NCBI GenBank assembly: GCA_024645155.1
Contig: JAHEGF010000019.1
Span: 1-5,191 of the forward strand
Reading direction: 5' to 3'
Origin: Phyllobacteriaceae bacterium
Lineage (GTDB): Bacteria; Pseudomonadota; Alphaproteobacteria; Rhizobiales; Rhizobiaceae
Length of the DNA: 5,191 bases
A program made the position numbers and the translations under genes. The notes beneath the pieces were generated by a model, which saw only the letters and a list, made by a program, of their open reading frames with translations, did no database searches and was not told the DNA's origin. Positions 1 through 4,857 of this stretch are shown one piece after another (positions within the stretch are counted from its first letter, which is position 1; each line of letters begins with the position of its first letter).

Positions 1-140
1 GAAAAGGTCAAGTAAAAGCACCCTATCGCCGACGCCGCGCAACAAAGTTCGATTACGGCGAATAATTCACAGCGTCGTGCCACCTTTATGACACGATTGG
101 CGAGCATGCGGGCCGCCGATCAACAATCCTGGAATACATG
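1..140. other. 5' edge, no supportable gene
   Basis: I see no gene here that I can support. All three plus frames hit stops within about 90 bases (ends at 15, 65 and 91). If a plus-strand gene enters from the left, only its last few codons are present. A minus-strand frame opens at an ATG at 107-105 and stays open to position 1, but it has only 35 codons and no clear ribosome binding site. The bases just before 141 contain GGAA (131-134), which serves as the ribosome binding site of the following small gene. Confidence 0.4.
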
Positions 141-293
141 ATGACCCGCTTTCAATTCGACTTCGATGCCCAAGCAATTGAACTTTCCCACCCTGCCGAT
201 CTTCTCCTGAGCAAGTACCGGAACATCGGTCCGGCCGCCATTCGCGCCGCGCTCAGCTGCACTGCCCGGAAGAAGAACTTCTATCCCAAATAG
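141..293 (+). CDS. Small uncharacterised protein (50 aa), paralogue of the 422-616 product
   Basis: This is a 50-residue reading frame, starting MTRFQFDF and ending FYPK before a TAG. Two ATGs stand in a row (138 and 141). I chose 141 because GGAA at 131-134 then has a normal 6-base spacing; 138 would add one Met. I do not recognise the family. Residues 22-37 read LLxxYxxIGPxxIxAA, and the same nine residues occur in the same spacing in the next small gene (residues 31-46). That is the main argument that both are real. The N-terminal third is rich in Phe and Asp, and the C-terminal tail is basic (ARKK) with one Cys at residue 40. It has no signal peptide and no membrane segment, so it is probably cytosolic. 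The LLxxYxxIGPxxIxAA part could form two short helices broken at Gly-Pro, but this is inference. A chance frame remains possible because of its size. Confidence 0.55.
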   Translation: MTRFQFDFDAQAIELSHPADLLLSKYRNIGPAAIRAALSCTARKKNFYPK

Positions 294-421
294 GATTTGA
301 CTGATTTTCTTTTCGGTCCGTTAACCTTGCATTTCTGTTTTGGGCGCAGAATTTTTCCGGAATTTGTTCCTGGGATGAATTGAGCCCCGAACGAGGACAA
401 GTGTAACGCGGAGGTGAGGTT
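294..421. other. Intergenic gap between the two small genes
   Basis: This AT-richer gap has TTGACT at 297-302 as the only -35-like hexamer. The best partner 17 bases on is GTTAAC, which is poor, so I do not call a promoter. No hairpin followed by a T-run is evident. A TTCCGGAA palindrome (355-362) is present but unexplained. The gap ends in the strong Shine-Dalgarno sequence of the next gene. Confidence 0.4.
410..414 (+). promoter_or_regulatory. Ribosome binding site GGAGG
   Basis: GGAGG lies 7 bases before the ATG at 422. This near-ideal site decides the start and is the best single reason to accept the 64-codon gene that follows. The overlapping GTG-started frame at 414 begins right at this site and has no site of its own. 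Confidence 0.65.
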
Positions 422-616
422 ATGCCTCGACCACCTGACCGGAAGCATCAAAAAGCGGACAGTGCGGAGCCGAAGGGTGTGCCATTGCACAAGCGATGGC
501 ATGGAAGCTCACTTCTGGACCATTATCACAAGATCGGCCCGTCAGACATCAATGCTGCCGTGTTGTTCGGCAAGGGCGACCGGCGTGATTTGCCCAGAGG
601 CAAGAAGTCGCGCTAG
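422..616 (+). CDS. Small basic uncharacterised protein (64 aa), paralogue of the 141-293 product
   Basis: This 64-residue protein starts at ATG 422 behind a strong GGAGG. Its first 28 residues are hydrophilic, basic and Pro/Lys/Arg-rich, and look disordered. A core at residues 31-46, LLxxYxxIGPxxIxAA, matches residues 22-37 of the 141-293 product at nine of sixteen positions in the same spacing. The tail is again basic, ending in GKKSR. It has no signal peptide, membrane segment or cysteine. The family is not recognised. The high net charge would suit nucleic-acid or acidic-protein binding, but nothing in the sequence shows that. It lies 128 bases after the first small gene on the same strand, and no terminator is visible between them, so co-transcription is possible. 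A longer frame in another phase (414-737) overlaps it but lacks a start signal and shows no similarity. Confidence 0.65.
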   Translation: MPRPPDRKHQKADSAEPKGVPLHKRWHGSSLLDHYHKIGPSDINAAVLFGKGDRRDLPRGKKSR

Positions 617-627
617 CAGCCTGGTCT

Positions 628-662
628 CGGTCTCCTGCAGACCGGATACTGATGCTGCAGGA
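628..662. repeat. Two overlapping inverted repeats
   Basis: CGGTCT (628-633) and AGACCG (639-644) form a 6-bp stem with a 5-base loop. TCCTGCAG (633-640) and CTGCAGGA (655-662) form an 8-bp stem with a 14-base loop. They share positions 633-640, so only one can form at a time. Neither is followed by a T-run, so this is not a standard intrinsic terminator. They lie 12 to 46 bases after the stop of the 64-codon gene, so a role in processing its 3' end is possible but unproven. Confidence 0.4.
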
Positions 663-771
663 TGCGCTCAAATGCCGGCTGCAGACCTGCCGCAGTATAG
701 CTGCCTCTCCCCTGGTTCCCACATTAACGTGCCATGAACATCGCCTTCAGGTGACGTTCCGGCACGCCATG

Positions 772-792
772 GCAAATTTCCCGTGCAAATTT
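772..792 (+). repeat. Direct repeat GCAAATTT x2
   Basis: GCAAATTT occurs at 772-779 and again at 785-792, 13 bases apart, roughly one and a quarter helical turns. The copies end 26 bases before the ATG at 819, where an operator or core promoter element would sit. The regulator, if any, is unknown, and chance is a fair alternative. Confidence 0.3.
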
Positions 793-818
793 GGAAACGC
801 AACAAAGGGAATACTGCC

Positions 819-1385
819 ATGACCGCCACATTCACAAAAATCGCCGCCGCGACTGCAATCGTCCTGTCGCTTGGTCAATACGCAAATGCCGAATCAAAGG
901 TATTCGCCAAACCGAAAGTCGGCGGCGACCGCCTCGACCTCTGTCTCAACTGGGGTCAGGGATGCGGAAAACCGGCAGCCGACGCGTGGTGCCAGTCCAA
1001 GGGATTTCAAACGTCGACCGGGCACATTGTCGATCACAATATCGGCGCATCAACGCGGACCCGCCTGATTACCACCGGTGCGGTTTGCGACCAGGGCTTC
1101 TGCGACGGCTTCAAGAAGGTCAGTTGTTTCAAGCCGACCCCGGTCAAATTCTACTACAAGCCCAAGGTGGGCGCCGATCGGCTCGACTGGTGCCTGAACT
1201 GGGGCAGTGGATGCGGCAAGCCCGCAGCGGACAAGTTCTGCACCACCAAGGGATTTGCGCAGGCCAAGAACTATGCGATTGATCCCGATATCGGCTCGAT
1301 GTCGCGCACGCGCCTGATCACGACCGGCGCCGTCTGCGACCAGGGTTTCTGCGACGGCTTCAAGGGCATCACCTGCGAAAGCTGA
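819..1385 (+). CDS. Secreted protein made of two tandem six-cysteine repeats
   Basis: This 188-residue protein starts at ATG 819, which has AAAGGGA at 804-810. A GTG 12 codons upstream (783) would put charged residues before the signal peptide and is less likely. Residues 1-24 form a classical signal peptide, with cleavage likely after ANA. The mature part is a tandem duplication: residues 27-103 and 110-186 align without gaps, with 51 of 77 positions identical by my count. Each copy has six cysteines with identical spacing (42, 49, 58, 90, 95, 103 and 125, 132, 141, 173, 178, 186). That suggests three disulfides per domain and export to the periplasm or outside. Shared signatures are KPKVGxDRLD, CLNWGxGCGKPAAD and RTRLITTGAVCDQGFCDGFK. 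I do not recognise the domain or its function. A carbohydrate- or ligand-binding module, inhibitor or effector are all only guesses. It appears to be a single-gene unit closed by the terminator at 1405-1430. Confidence 0.9.
   Translation: MTATFTKIAAATAIVLSLGQYANAESKVFAKPKVGGDRLDLCLNWGQGCGKPAADAWCQSKGFQTSTGHIVDHNIGASTRTRLITTGAVCDQGFCDGFKKVSCFKPTPVKFYYKPKVGADRLDWCLNWGSGCGKPAADKFCTTKGFAQAKNYAIDPDIGSMSRTRLITTGAVCDQGFCDGFKGITCES
897..1127 (+). repeat. Internal protein repeat, copy 1
   Basis: This codes residues 27-103 of the secreted protein, from KVFAKPKVG to KKVSC. Compared with copy 2, many codons differ at third positions while the protein is about two-thirds identical. The duplication is therefore not recent, and the domain has been kept under selection. 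Confidence 0.85.
1146..1376 (+). repeat. Internal protein repeat, copy 2
   Basis: This codes residues 110-186, from KFYYKPKVG to KGITC. It is the same length as copy 1 with no insertions, and a 6-residue linker (FKPTPV) separates the copies. The last 20 or so residues of each copy are nearly identical, which marks the C-terminal half of the domain as the most constrained part. Confidence 0.85.
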
Positions 1386-1404
1386 CATTCTGAAAAATGA
1401 TGCG

Positions 1405-1430
1405 AAACGGGTCGTTGCTGGCCCGTTTTT
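1405..1430 (+). terminator. Intrinsic terminator, possibly bidirectional
   Basis: AAACGGGTC (1405-1413) pairs with GGCCCGTTT (1420-1428) around a 6-base loop, with one G-T pair. It is followed by a run of five T on the plus strand (1426-1430). It lies 20 bases after the stop of the secreted repeat protein. The convergent exporter gene ends at 1430, so the same hairpin comes just after its stop. On that strand the tract after the hairpin is interrupted (TTTCGCATCATTTTT), so termination there may be weaker. Confidence 0.75.
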
Positions 1431-2056
1431 CATGGCGCGAAATAGCGCCACAACAGGCTGATCGAAAGGCCCGCCATGACGAGCGCTATTATGCTGTTAA
1501 CAGCCCGCCATGCTGCGGGCCGTTCGAAGAACGGGCGCAGCAGGCGCGCGCCATAGCCCAGTGCGTAAAACCAAGCAAAAGATGCAACCATAGCGCCAGC
1601 TGCAAAGGCCGCCCGTGCTGCACCTTCATACTGTGCCGACAGTCCACCCACCAGCAGGACCGTATCGAGATAGACATGCGGATTGAGAAAGGTGAAGGCG
1701 AGGCAGATCGAGATCGCCGCACCGAGCCGCGTTTCCCCTGTTTTTGCGGCCGACAACCCATGGGGGTCAAACACGCGGCGCAAAGCCAGCGCAGCGTAAA
1801 CCGCCAGAAAGATGGCGCCGCCAAGTGTCACTGCCGCGATCAGCACCGGCGAACGGGCGATGACCGTACCGAGGCCGGCAACACCGGCAGCAATCAGCAA
1901 GGCGTCAGATAGTGCGCAAATCAGACAAAGAACAAAGACGTGGCTGCGCAGCAGGCCCTGTCGCAGGATAAAGGCGTTTTGTGCACCAATGGCGATGATC
2001 AGCGATGCGCCTAGCAGAAACCCCGCGATGGCCGGGCCAAGCACCGAATTGCTCAT
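1430..2056 (-). CDS. LysE/ArgO-family amino-acid exporter
   Basis: This 208-residue inner-membrane protein is close to the usual length of ArgO (about 210). The family exports amino acids, typically Arg or Lys, as LysE of Corynebacterium and ArgO of E. coli do. Hydrophobic stretches near residues 6-28, 40-63, 70-92, 113-137, 146-168 and 186-204 give about six membrane segments. Family motifs seen are GAQNAFILRQG (24-34), SDALLI (50-55) and FLNPHVYLDT (123-132), the last being typical of the LysE/ArgO branch. The substrate cannot be fixed from sequence, although the ArgO-like motifs favour basic amino acids. The ATG overlaps the stop of the upstream SRAP gene as ATGA. The bases before it (TCTCTCCT) are not purine-rich, so translation is probably coupled to the upstream gene. 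No LysG/ArgP-type regulator is adjacent, which differs from the classical arrangement. Confidence 0.92.
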   Translation of the reverse strand: MSNSVLGPAIAGFLLGASLIIAIGAQNAFILRQGLLRSHVFVLCLICALSDALLIAAGVAGLGTVIARSPVLIAAVTLGGAIFLAVYAALALRRVFDPHGLSAAKTGETRLGAAISICLAFTFLNPHVYLDTVLLVGGLSAQYEGAARAAFAAGAMVASFAWFYALGYGARLLRPFFERPAAWRAVNSIIALVMAGLSISLLWRYFAP

Positions 2057-2820
2057 AGGAGAGACATCTGACCCGGTTTGCCGCCCTTGGGCGCATCGGG
2101 GGCGTCATCTTCATCCGCCAGTTCGGAAACGGCGACTGGTTCTTGCACTTCAGGACCGCTGTTTGCCACCTTGTTGACGAGACGGGAAACGGGAATTGCC
2201 TCAAAGAATTCGTTTGATGGCGGCTCGAGAAGATCTGCGACCTCACGGGGTTCAAAGTTCCGGCAATCAAGCCAGCGCCCATACTCCTCGGGATGGATGA
2301 CAACGGGCATGCGGTCATGGATCGGCGCCAGCATTTCGTTGGCACGAGTGGTCAGGATCGCGCCGGTATCAACCTCGGAACCGTCGGGTCCGCTCCAGGT
2401 TTCCATCAGCGCTGCAAATGCCACGACTCCGGCGCTTCTCGGGCGAACCCAAAATGGCTGCGACTTTTTCTTGCCGTCGCGCCGCCATTCGTAGAAGCCC
2501 GAGGCCGGCAACAATGCACGCCGGTGACGCATAGCCGCCCTGAACGAATTCTTTGTCGCTGCGGTCTCCGAGCGGGCGTTGATCAGCAGCGGGAACGCCT
2601 TTGGATCCTTGACCCAGGACGGAATCAAGCCCCATCGCACGAGAAGCGCCTTGCGATCCGGCAGATTGCCGGCATCGCCGCCGCGGTCGCCGGACATGAC
2701 GATCAGCACCGGCTGGGTCGGTGCAATATTGTAGCGCGGCGGGAATGCCTCGATATCAAGCAGGCCAAACAGTTCCTGCACGTCTTCCGGTGACGCGGTC
2801 AGAGAAAATCTTCCACACAT
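2053..2820 (-). CDS. yedK: SRAP/YedK-family abasic-site DNA-protein crosslink protein
   Basis: This 255-residue protein belongs to the SOS-response-associated peptidase (SRAP) family (YedK in E. coli, HMCES in animals). The family protects abasic sites in single-stranded DNA by forming a covalent link through Cys2 after removal of Met1. The start is fixed by MCGRF, which puts the catalytic Cys at position 2. Other family landmarks are YNIAPTQ (30-36), RWGLIPSW (62-69), NARSE (81-85; Asn81 matches the active-site Asn), GFYEW (108-112; Glu111) and HDRMPV (168-173; His168). All four catalytic positions are present, so the protein should be active. The tail from about 225 is acidic and low in complexity, then ends in QMSLL, which resembles a sliding-clamp binding motif. 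It is the first gene of a two-gene minus-strand operon and is divergent from the NUDIX gene. I see no SOS (LexA) box in the short divergent gap. Confidence 0.95.
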   Translation of the reverse strand: MCGRFSLTASPEDVQELFGLLDIEAFPPRYNIAPTQPVLIVMSGDRGGDAGNLPDRKALLVRWGLIPSWVKDPKAFPLLINARSETAATKNSFRAAMRHRRALLPASGFYEWRRDGKKKSQPFWVRPRSAGVVAFAALMETWSGPDGSEVDTGAILTTRANEMLAPIHDRMPVVIHPEEYGRWLDCRNFEPREVADLLEPPSNEFFEAIPVSRLVNKVANSGPEVQEPVAVSELADEDDAPDAPKGGKPGQMSLL

Positions 2821-2895
2821 GGCGCAAGGATTTCAACCGGAGCAGCGAAGGTCAAGCGGTTTGCGCAGGAAAAGGCGATTGACTAGAAAGCCGGT
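2821..2895. promoter_or_regulatory. Divergent promoter region
   Basis: The 75 bases between the divergent SRAP and NUDIX starts must carry, or overlap with, promoters for both if both are transcribed from here. I find no strong -35/-10 pair. TTGCGC with TAGAAA 17 bases later is visible on the plus strand, but it would start transcription at or after the NUDIX ATG. AGAAAG at 2885-2890 is the NUDIX ribosome binding site. The SRAP gene has no clear site. Confidence 0.4.
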
Positions 2896-3342
2896 ATGAG
2901 CACACCGAAACCCATTCAGGAAGCGGTCTCCGTTGCGTTGATGCACCACGGACGCGTTTTGCTGGTCTTACGCGGGCGCGAACCTGCGAAGGGCATGTAT
3001 GCGTTTCCAGGCGGCCGTGTCGAGGCAGGAGAAACCTTTGAAGCGGCAGCACGCAGGGAGTTGCTGGAAGAAACCGGCTTGCAGGCCGGAGTGCTAAACG
3101 AGATCGAGGTGTTTCATATCGCCGCGACAGATACCGCATTCCCCGACTTTCGCCTGCGCGTCTATACCGGTGTACCCGCCGGGGGGCAGTTGCGGGCAGG
3201 AGATGATGCCGCCCTGGCTGGATGGTACCGGCCCGAGGAACTGGATGTACTTACGATTACCACCAGCACCTTGTCGATATGCAAACTCCTGTTTGGCCGC
3301 CGCGGTCAAACAAAAGTGACCGGTCTTGATGGCATGGAATAA
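2896..3342 (+). CDS. NUDIX hydrolase
   Basis: This 148-residue cytosolic enzyme carries a complete Nudix box, GX5EX7REUXEEXGU, at residues 40-62 (G40, E46, R54, E55, E58, E59, G61). The box binds the divalent metal that cleaves a nucleoside-diphosphate-X bond. The length is normal for a single-domain NUDIX protein. PGGRVEAGET just before and into the box is typical of the MutT/ADP-ribose-pyrophosphatase-like group. The substrate cannot be read from the box. ADP-ribose, oxidised dNTPs or others are possible. The ATG at 2896 has AGAAAG 5 bases upstream. It is the first gene of the plus-strand series and is divergent from SRAP, so a house-cleaning role beside DNA repair is a fair inference only. 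Confidence 0.93.
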   Translation: MSTPKPIQEAVSVALMHHGRVLLVLRGREPAKGMYAFPGGRVEAGETFEAAARRELLEETGLQAGVLNEIEVFHIAATDTAFPDFRLRVYTGVPAGGQLRAGDDAALAGWYRPEELDVLTITTSTLSICKLLFGRRGQTKVTGLDGME

Positions 3343-3369
3343 AACCGGTTCTGCTAGAATCCGGATTTT
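3341..3369 (+). terminator. Possible weak terminator or attenuator between NUDIX and DUF3179 genes
   Basis: AAAACCGGTTCT (3341-3352) can pair with AGAATCCGGATTTT (3356-3369) across a 3-base loop, with two single-base bulges (T3360, A3365). It ends in four T. It begins at the NUDIX stop codon. It could partly end the NUDIX transcript or set a lower level for the DUF3179 gene. The bulges and the short T-tract make this uncertain. The same bases contain TAGAAT (3355-3360), a -10-like hexamer without a good -35. Confidence 0.35.
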
Positions 3370-3386
3370 ACGCCTGGAGATAGAGC

Positions 3387-4358
3387 ATGAAGTTTTTCCG
3401 GTTGATGACAGCGGCAACTGCTATTCTGGCAGCAACGCTTGTTGCGGAGGCCGATCCTGGGCGGTGGCAGAATGAAGGATGGACAACCGACTTCTCCAAG
3501 ACTTTGATTGATTTTGCAGAAGTGGTTTCCGGCGGACCGCCGCGCGACGGCATTCCGTCAATTGACAATCCGAAATTCATCCCTATCAGCGAGGAAAGGA
3601 CCATAGCCGGCAACGAACCGGTCATATTGCTTGAAGCCGGTGGCGCCGTCAAAGTCTACCCGCTGAGAATTCTGACGTGGCACGAAATCGTCAATGATGT
3701 GGCCGGAAACGTGCCGGTGGCGGTTACCTTCTGCCCGTTGTGCAATGCCTCGATCGTATTTGACCGGCGTGCCGGTGATGTCGTGCTCGAGTTTGGCACG
3801 ACAGGCAAACTGCGCAATTCGGACCTCATCATGTATGACCGCTCCACCGACAGTTGGTGGCAACAGTTTACCGGCACGGCAATTGTCGGTTTCTACCGGG
3901 GTACGAAACTGAAACTTCTGCCCTCCCGGGTCACGTCCTTTGCAAGTGCCGGCAAGGACTACCCGGACGCCGAAGTGCTCATTCCGACCAATCCGGAAAT
4001 GCGCGATTACGGCCGCAACCCCTATGCCGGGTATGATTCGGCTTCAGCACCATTCCTGTATCGGGGCGACATGCCCGAAAATATCGGCGCCATGGCGCGG
4101 GTTGTCATCATCCGTACAGACGGCAAACCGATCATCGTCAGCCTGGCGAAAGTCACCCGCGAGGGATATTCAGAAAACGGCTATGAAGTGACCTGGCATG
4201 TTGGTGTTGCTTCTGCACTCGATCAGTCGCGCATTTCAGAAAGCCGCGATGTCGGGGGCGTACGGGTAACCCGCAATGGAGAGGACATTGCCCATGATGT
4301 CACCTTTGCTTTCGTCGCTCACGCGTTCCACCCGGACGTTCCGATCATAATTGAATAA
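3387..4358 (+). CDS. Secreted DUF3179-family protein
   Basis: This 323-residue protein has a signal peptide, with cleavage likely after AEA (residue 22), so it is periplasmic. The body matches DUF3179, a family of unknown function that some databases name as a (seleno)protein family. Diagnostic segments are DGIPSIDNPKF (54-64), WHEIVND (98-104), VTFCPLCNA (113-121) with the CxxC pair C116/C119, LRNSDLIMYDR (142-152), DSWWQQFTG (155-163) and FVAHAFHPD (309-317). The FCPLCN segment resembles a metal- or thiol-redox site, with His99 and His271 as possible partners, but this is inference. Both active positions are Cys codons, with no in-frame TGA, so this is not a selenoprotein form. The ATG at 3387 has GGAGA 6 bases upstream. 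It lies 44 bases after the NUDIX gene, separated by an imperfect hairpin, and 61 bases before the TIGR02301 gene. Confidence 0.9.
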   Translation: MKFFRLMTAATAILAATLVAEADPGRWQNEGWTTDFSKTLIDFAEVVSGGPPRDGIPSIDNPKFIPISEERTIAGNEPVILLEAGGAVKVYPLRILTWHEIVNDVAGNVPVAVTFCPLCNASIVFDRRAGDVVLEFGTTGKLRNSDLIMYDRSTDSWWQQFTGTAIVGFYRGTKLKLLPSRVTSFASAGKDYPDAEVLIPTNPEMRDYGRNPYAGYDSASAPFLYRGDMPENIGAMARVVIIRTDGKPIIVSLAKVTREGYSENGYEVTWHVGVASALDQSRISESRDVGGVRVTRNGEDIAHDVTFAFVAHAFHPDVPIIIE

Positions 4359-4399
4359 TTTTGACACGATGCCCGTCCCGCCACCTTGCTTCACCCGCG

Positions 4400-4421
4400 A
4401 TCATCGGCCAAAAGGCCTGAT
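4400..4421 (+). promoter_or_regulatory. Hairpin over the ribosome binding site and start of the TIGR02301 gene
   Basis: GGCC (4406-4409) and GGCC (4414-4417) enclose an AAAA loop. Flanking ATCA (4400-4403) and TGAT (4418-4421) can extend the stem past a 2-base bulge. The only Shine-Dalgarno candidate (AAAAGG, 4410-4415) and the first two bases of the ATG lie inside it. If it forms in RNA, it would limit translation initiation. It is short and could melt easily. Confidence 0.35.
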
Positions 4422-4797
4422 GACCCGCTTTCGGTTTCTTGCTTCAATGGTCCTGTGTGCGGGCATTCTTGCCGCGCCCCTGCCGGCGTCTGCAGTCGAG
4501 GCGCCCTATGCAAAGAAACTTGACCGGCTCGCGGAGATACTGGGTTCACTTCACTTTCTGCGCAATCTGTGCGGCGAGAAAGGTGATGCATGGCGTCAGC
4601 AAATGGAAGCATTACTGGTTTCGGAAAATCCCGAACCGAGGCGCCGTGAAAGTCTGATTGCGGAATTCAACAAGGGATACCGTTCCTTCGATTCCGTTTA
4701 TACACATTGCACGCAAGCAGCCATCGAAGCCATTGATCTTTACATGAAAGAGGGCGAAGAGCTGTCCCGTGACATCGTCAGCCAATATGCCAATTAG
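4420..4797 (+). CDS. TIGR02301-family secreted protein
   Basis: This 125-residue protein has a signal peptide (MTRFRFLASM...PASA, cleavage near residue 25), so it is probably periplasmic. It fits TIGR02301, an alphaproteobacterial family of unknown function noted for two well-separated cysteines thought to form a disulfide. Here these are Cys51 (LRNLCGEKG) and Cys97 (YTHCTQAA). Other family-like stretches are YAKKLDRLAEILGSLHFLR (30-48) and FNKGYRSFDSVY (83-94). The mature part looks wholly helical. I chose ATG 4420 because it starts directly at the signal peptide. The in-frame TTG at 4351 would add 23 Pro-rich residues and overlap the DUF3179 stop. AAAAGG sits only 4 bases upstream and inside a possible hairpin, so initiation may be modest. 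It lies 61 bases after DUF3179 on the same strand. Confidence 0.88.
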   Translation: MTRFRFLASMVLCAGILAAPLPASAVEAPYAKKLDRLAEILGSLHFLRNLCGEKGDAWRQQMEALLVSENPEPRRRESLIAEFNKGYRSFDSVYTHCTQAAIEAIDLYMKEGEELSRDIVSQYAN

Positions 4798-4857
4798 CAA
4801 TCTATTAACTTTTTACCAAAGGAGGCGATGCAGCCGCCAATTCCTGTGCTAGAAGTA

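Larger units (their letters stand above)
617..818. other. Structured intergenic region before the secreted repeat protein
   Basis: This 200-bp stretch has no supportable gene. Its first part holds three CTGCAG hexamers (635-640, 655-660, 679-684) and two competing inverted repeats. Its last part holds two direct copies of GCAAATTT just before the next gene. No convincing -35/-10 pair is seen. TATAGC at 696-701 could be a -10 but has no matching -35. Confidence 0.4.

Noticed and set aside
1..107. Minus-strand frame opening at ATG 107-105 and running off the left edge (MLANRVIKVARRCELFAV...)
   Set aside because: Only 35 codons are visible, with no clear ribosome binding site and no recognisable family. 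It might be the start of a leftward gene with a hydrophobic stretch, but the window cannot decide.
281..502. 73-codon minus-strand frame
   Set aside because: It lies antisense across the ends of both small genes, has no start signal and shows no recognisable features.
414..737. 107-codon GTG frame overlapping the 64-codon gene
   Set aside because: It starts inside the Shine-Dalgarno sequence of the 422 gene, has no site of its own, and its composition (Cys, Ser, Arg rich) looks like out-of-frame reading.
724..738. TTAA-N7-TGAA, a near-CtrA box upstream of the secreted repeat protein
   Set aside because: One of eight consensus bases is wrong and it lies 80 bases from the gene. This is weaker than the exact box at 4858-4872.
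1050..1451. 133-codon minus-strand frame across the six-cysteine repeats
   Set aside because: It is an antisense shadow. Its internal repetition only mirrors the duplication of the real gene, and it crosses the terminator hairpin.
1397..1912. 171-codon plus-strand frame antisense to the exporter
   Set aside because: The exporter frame has clear family motifs and membrane segments. This one has the Arg/Gln/Cys-rich composition of a shadow frame.
4361..4390. Perfect -35 hexamer TTGACA at 4361-4366, just after the DUF3179 stop, as a promoter for the TIGR02301 gene
   Set aside because: The best -10 at 17-18 bases (CCTTGC or CTTGCT) matches the consensus at only two positions. A promoter is possible given the relaxed alphaproteobacterial -10, but it is not supported.
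4351..4419. TTG start at 4351 giving a 148-residue TIGR02301 protein
   Set aside because: It would overlap the end of the DUF3179 gene and put 23 Pro-rich residues before a normal signal peptide. ATG 4420 is the natural start.
139..4432. A 15-base identity, TGATGACCCGCTTTC, at 139-153 and 4418-4432, in both cases at a start coding MTRF
   Set aside because: A match of this size is mildly unlikely by chance (about 1 in 100 for the window), but the similarity stops at once on both sides and the proteins are unrelated. I treat it as coincidence.
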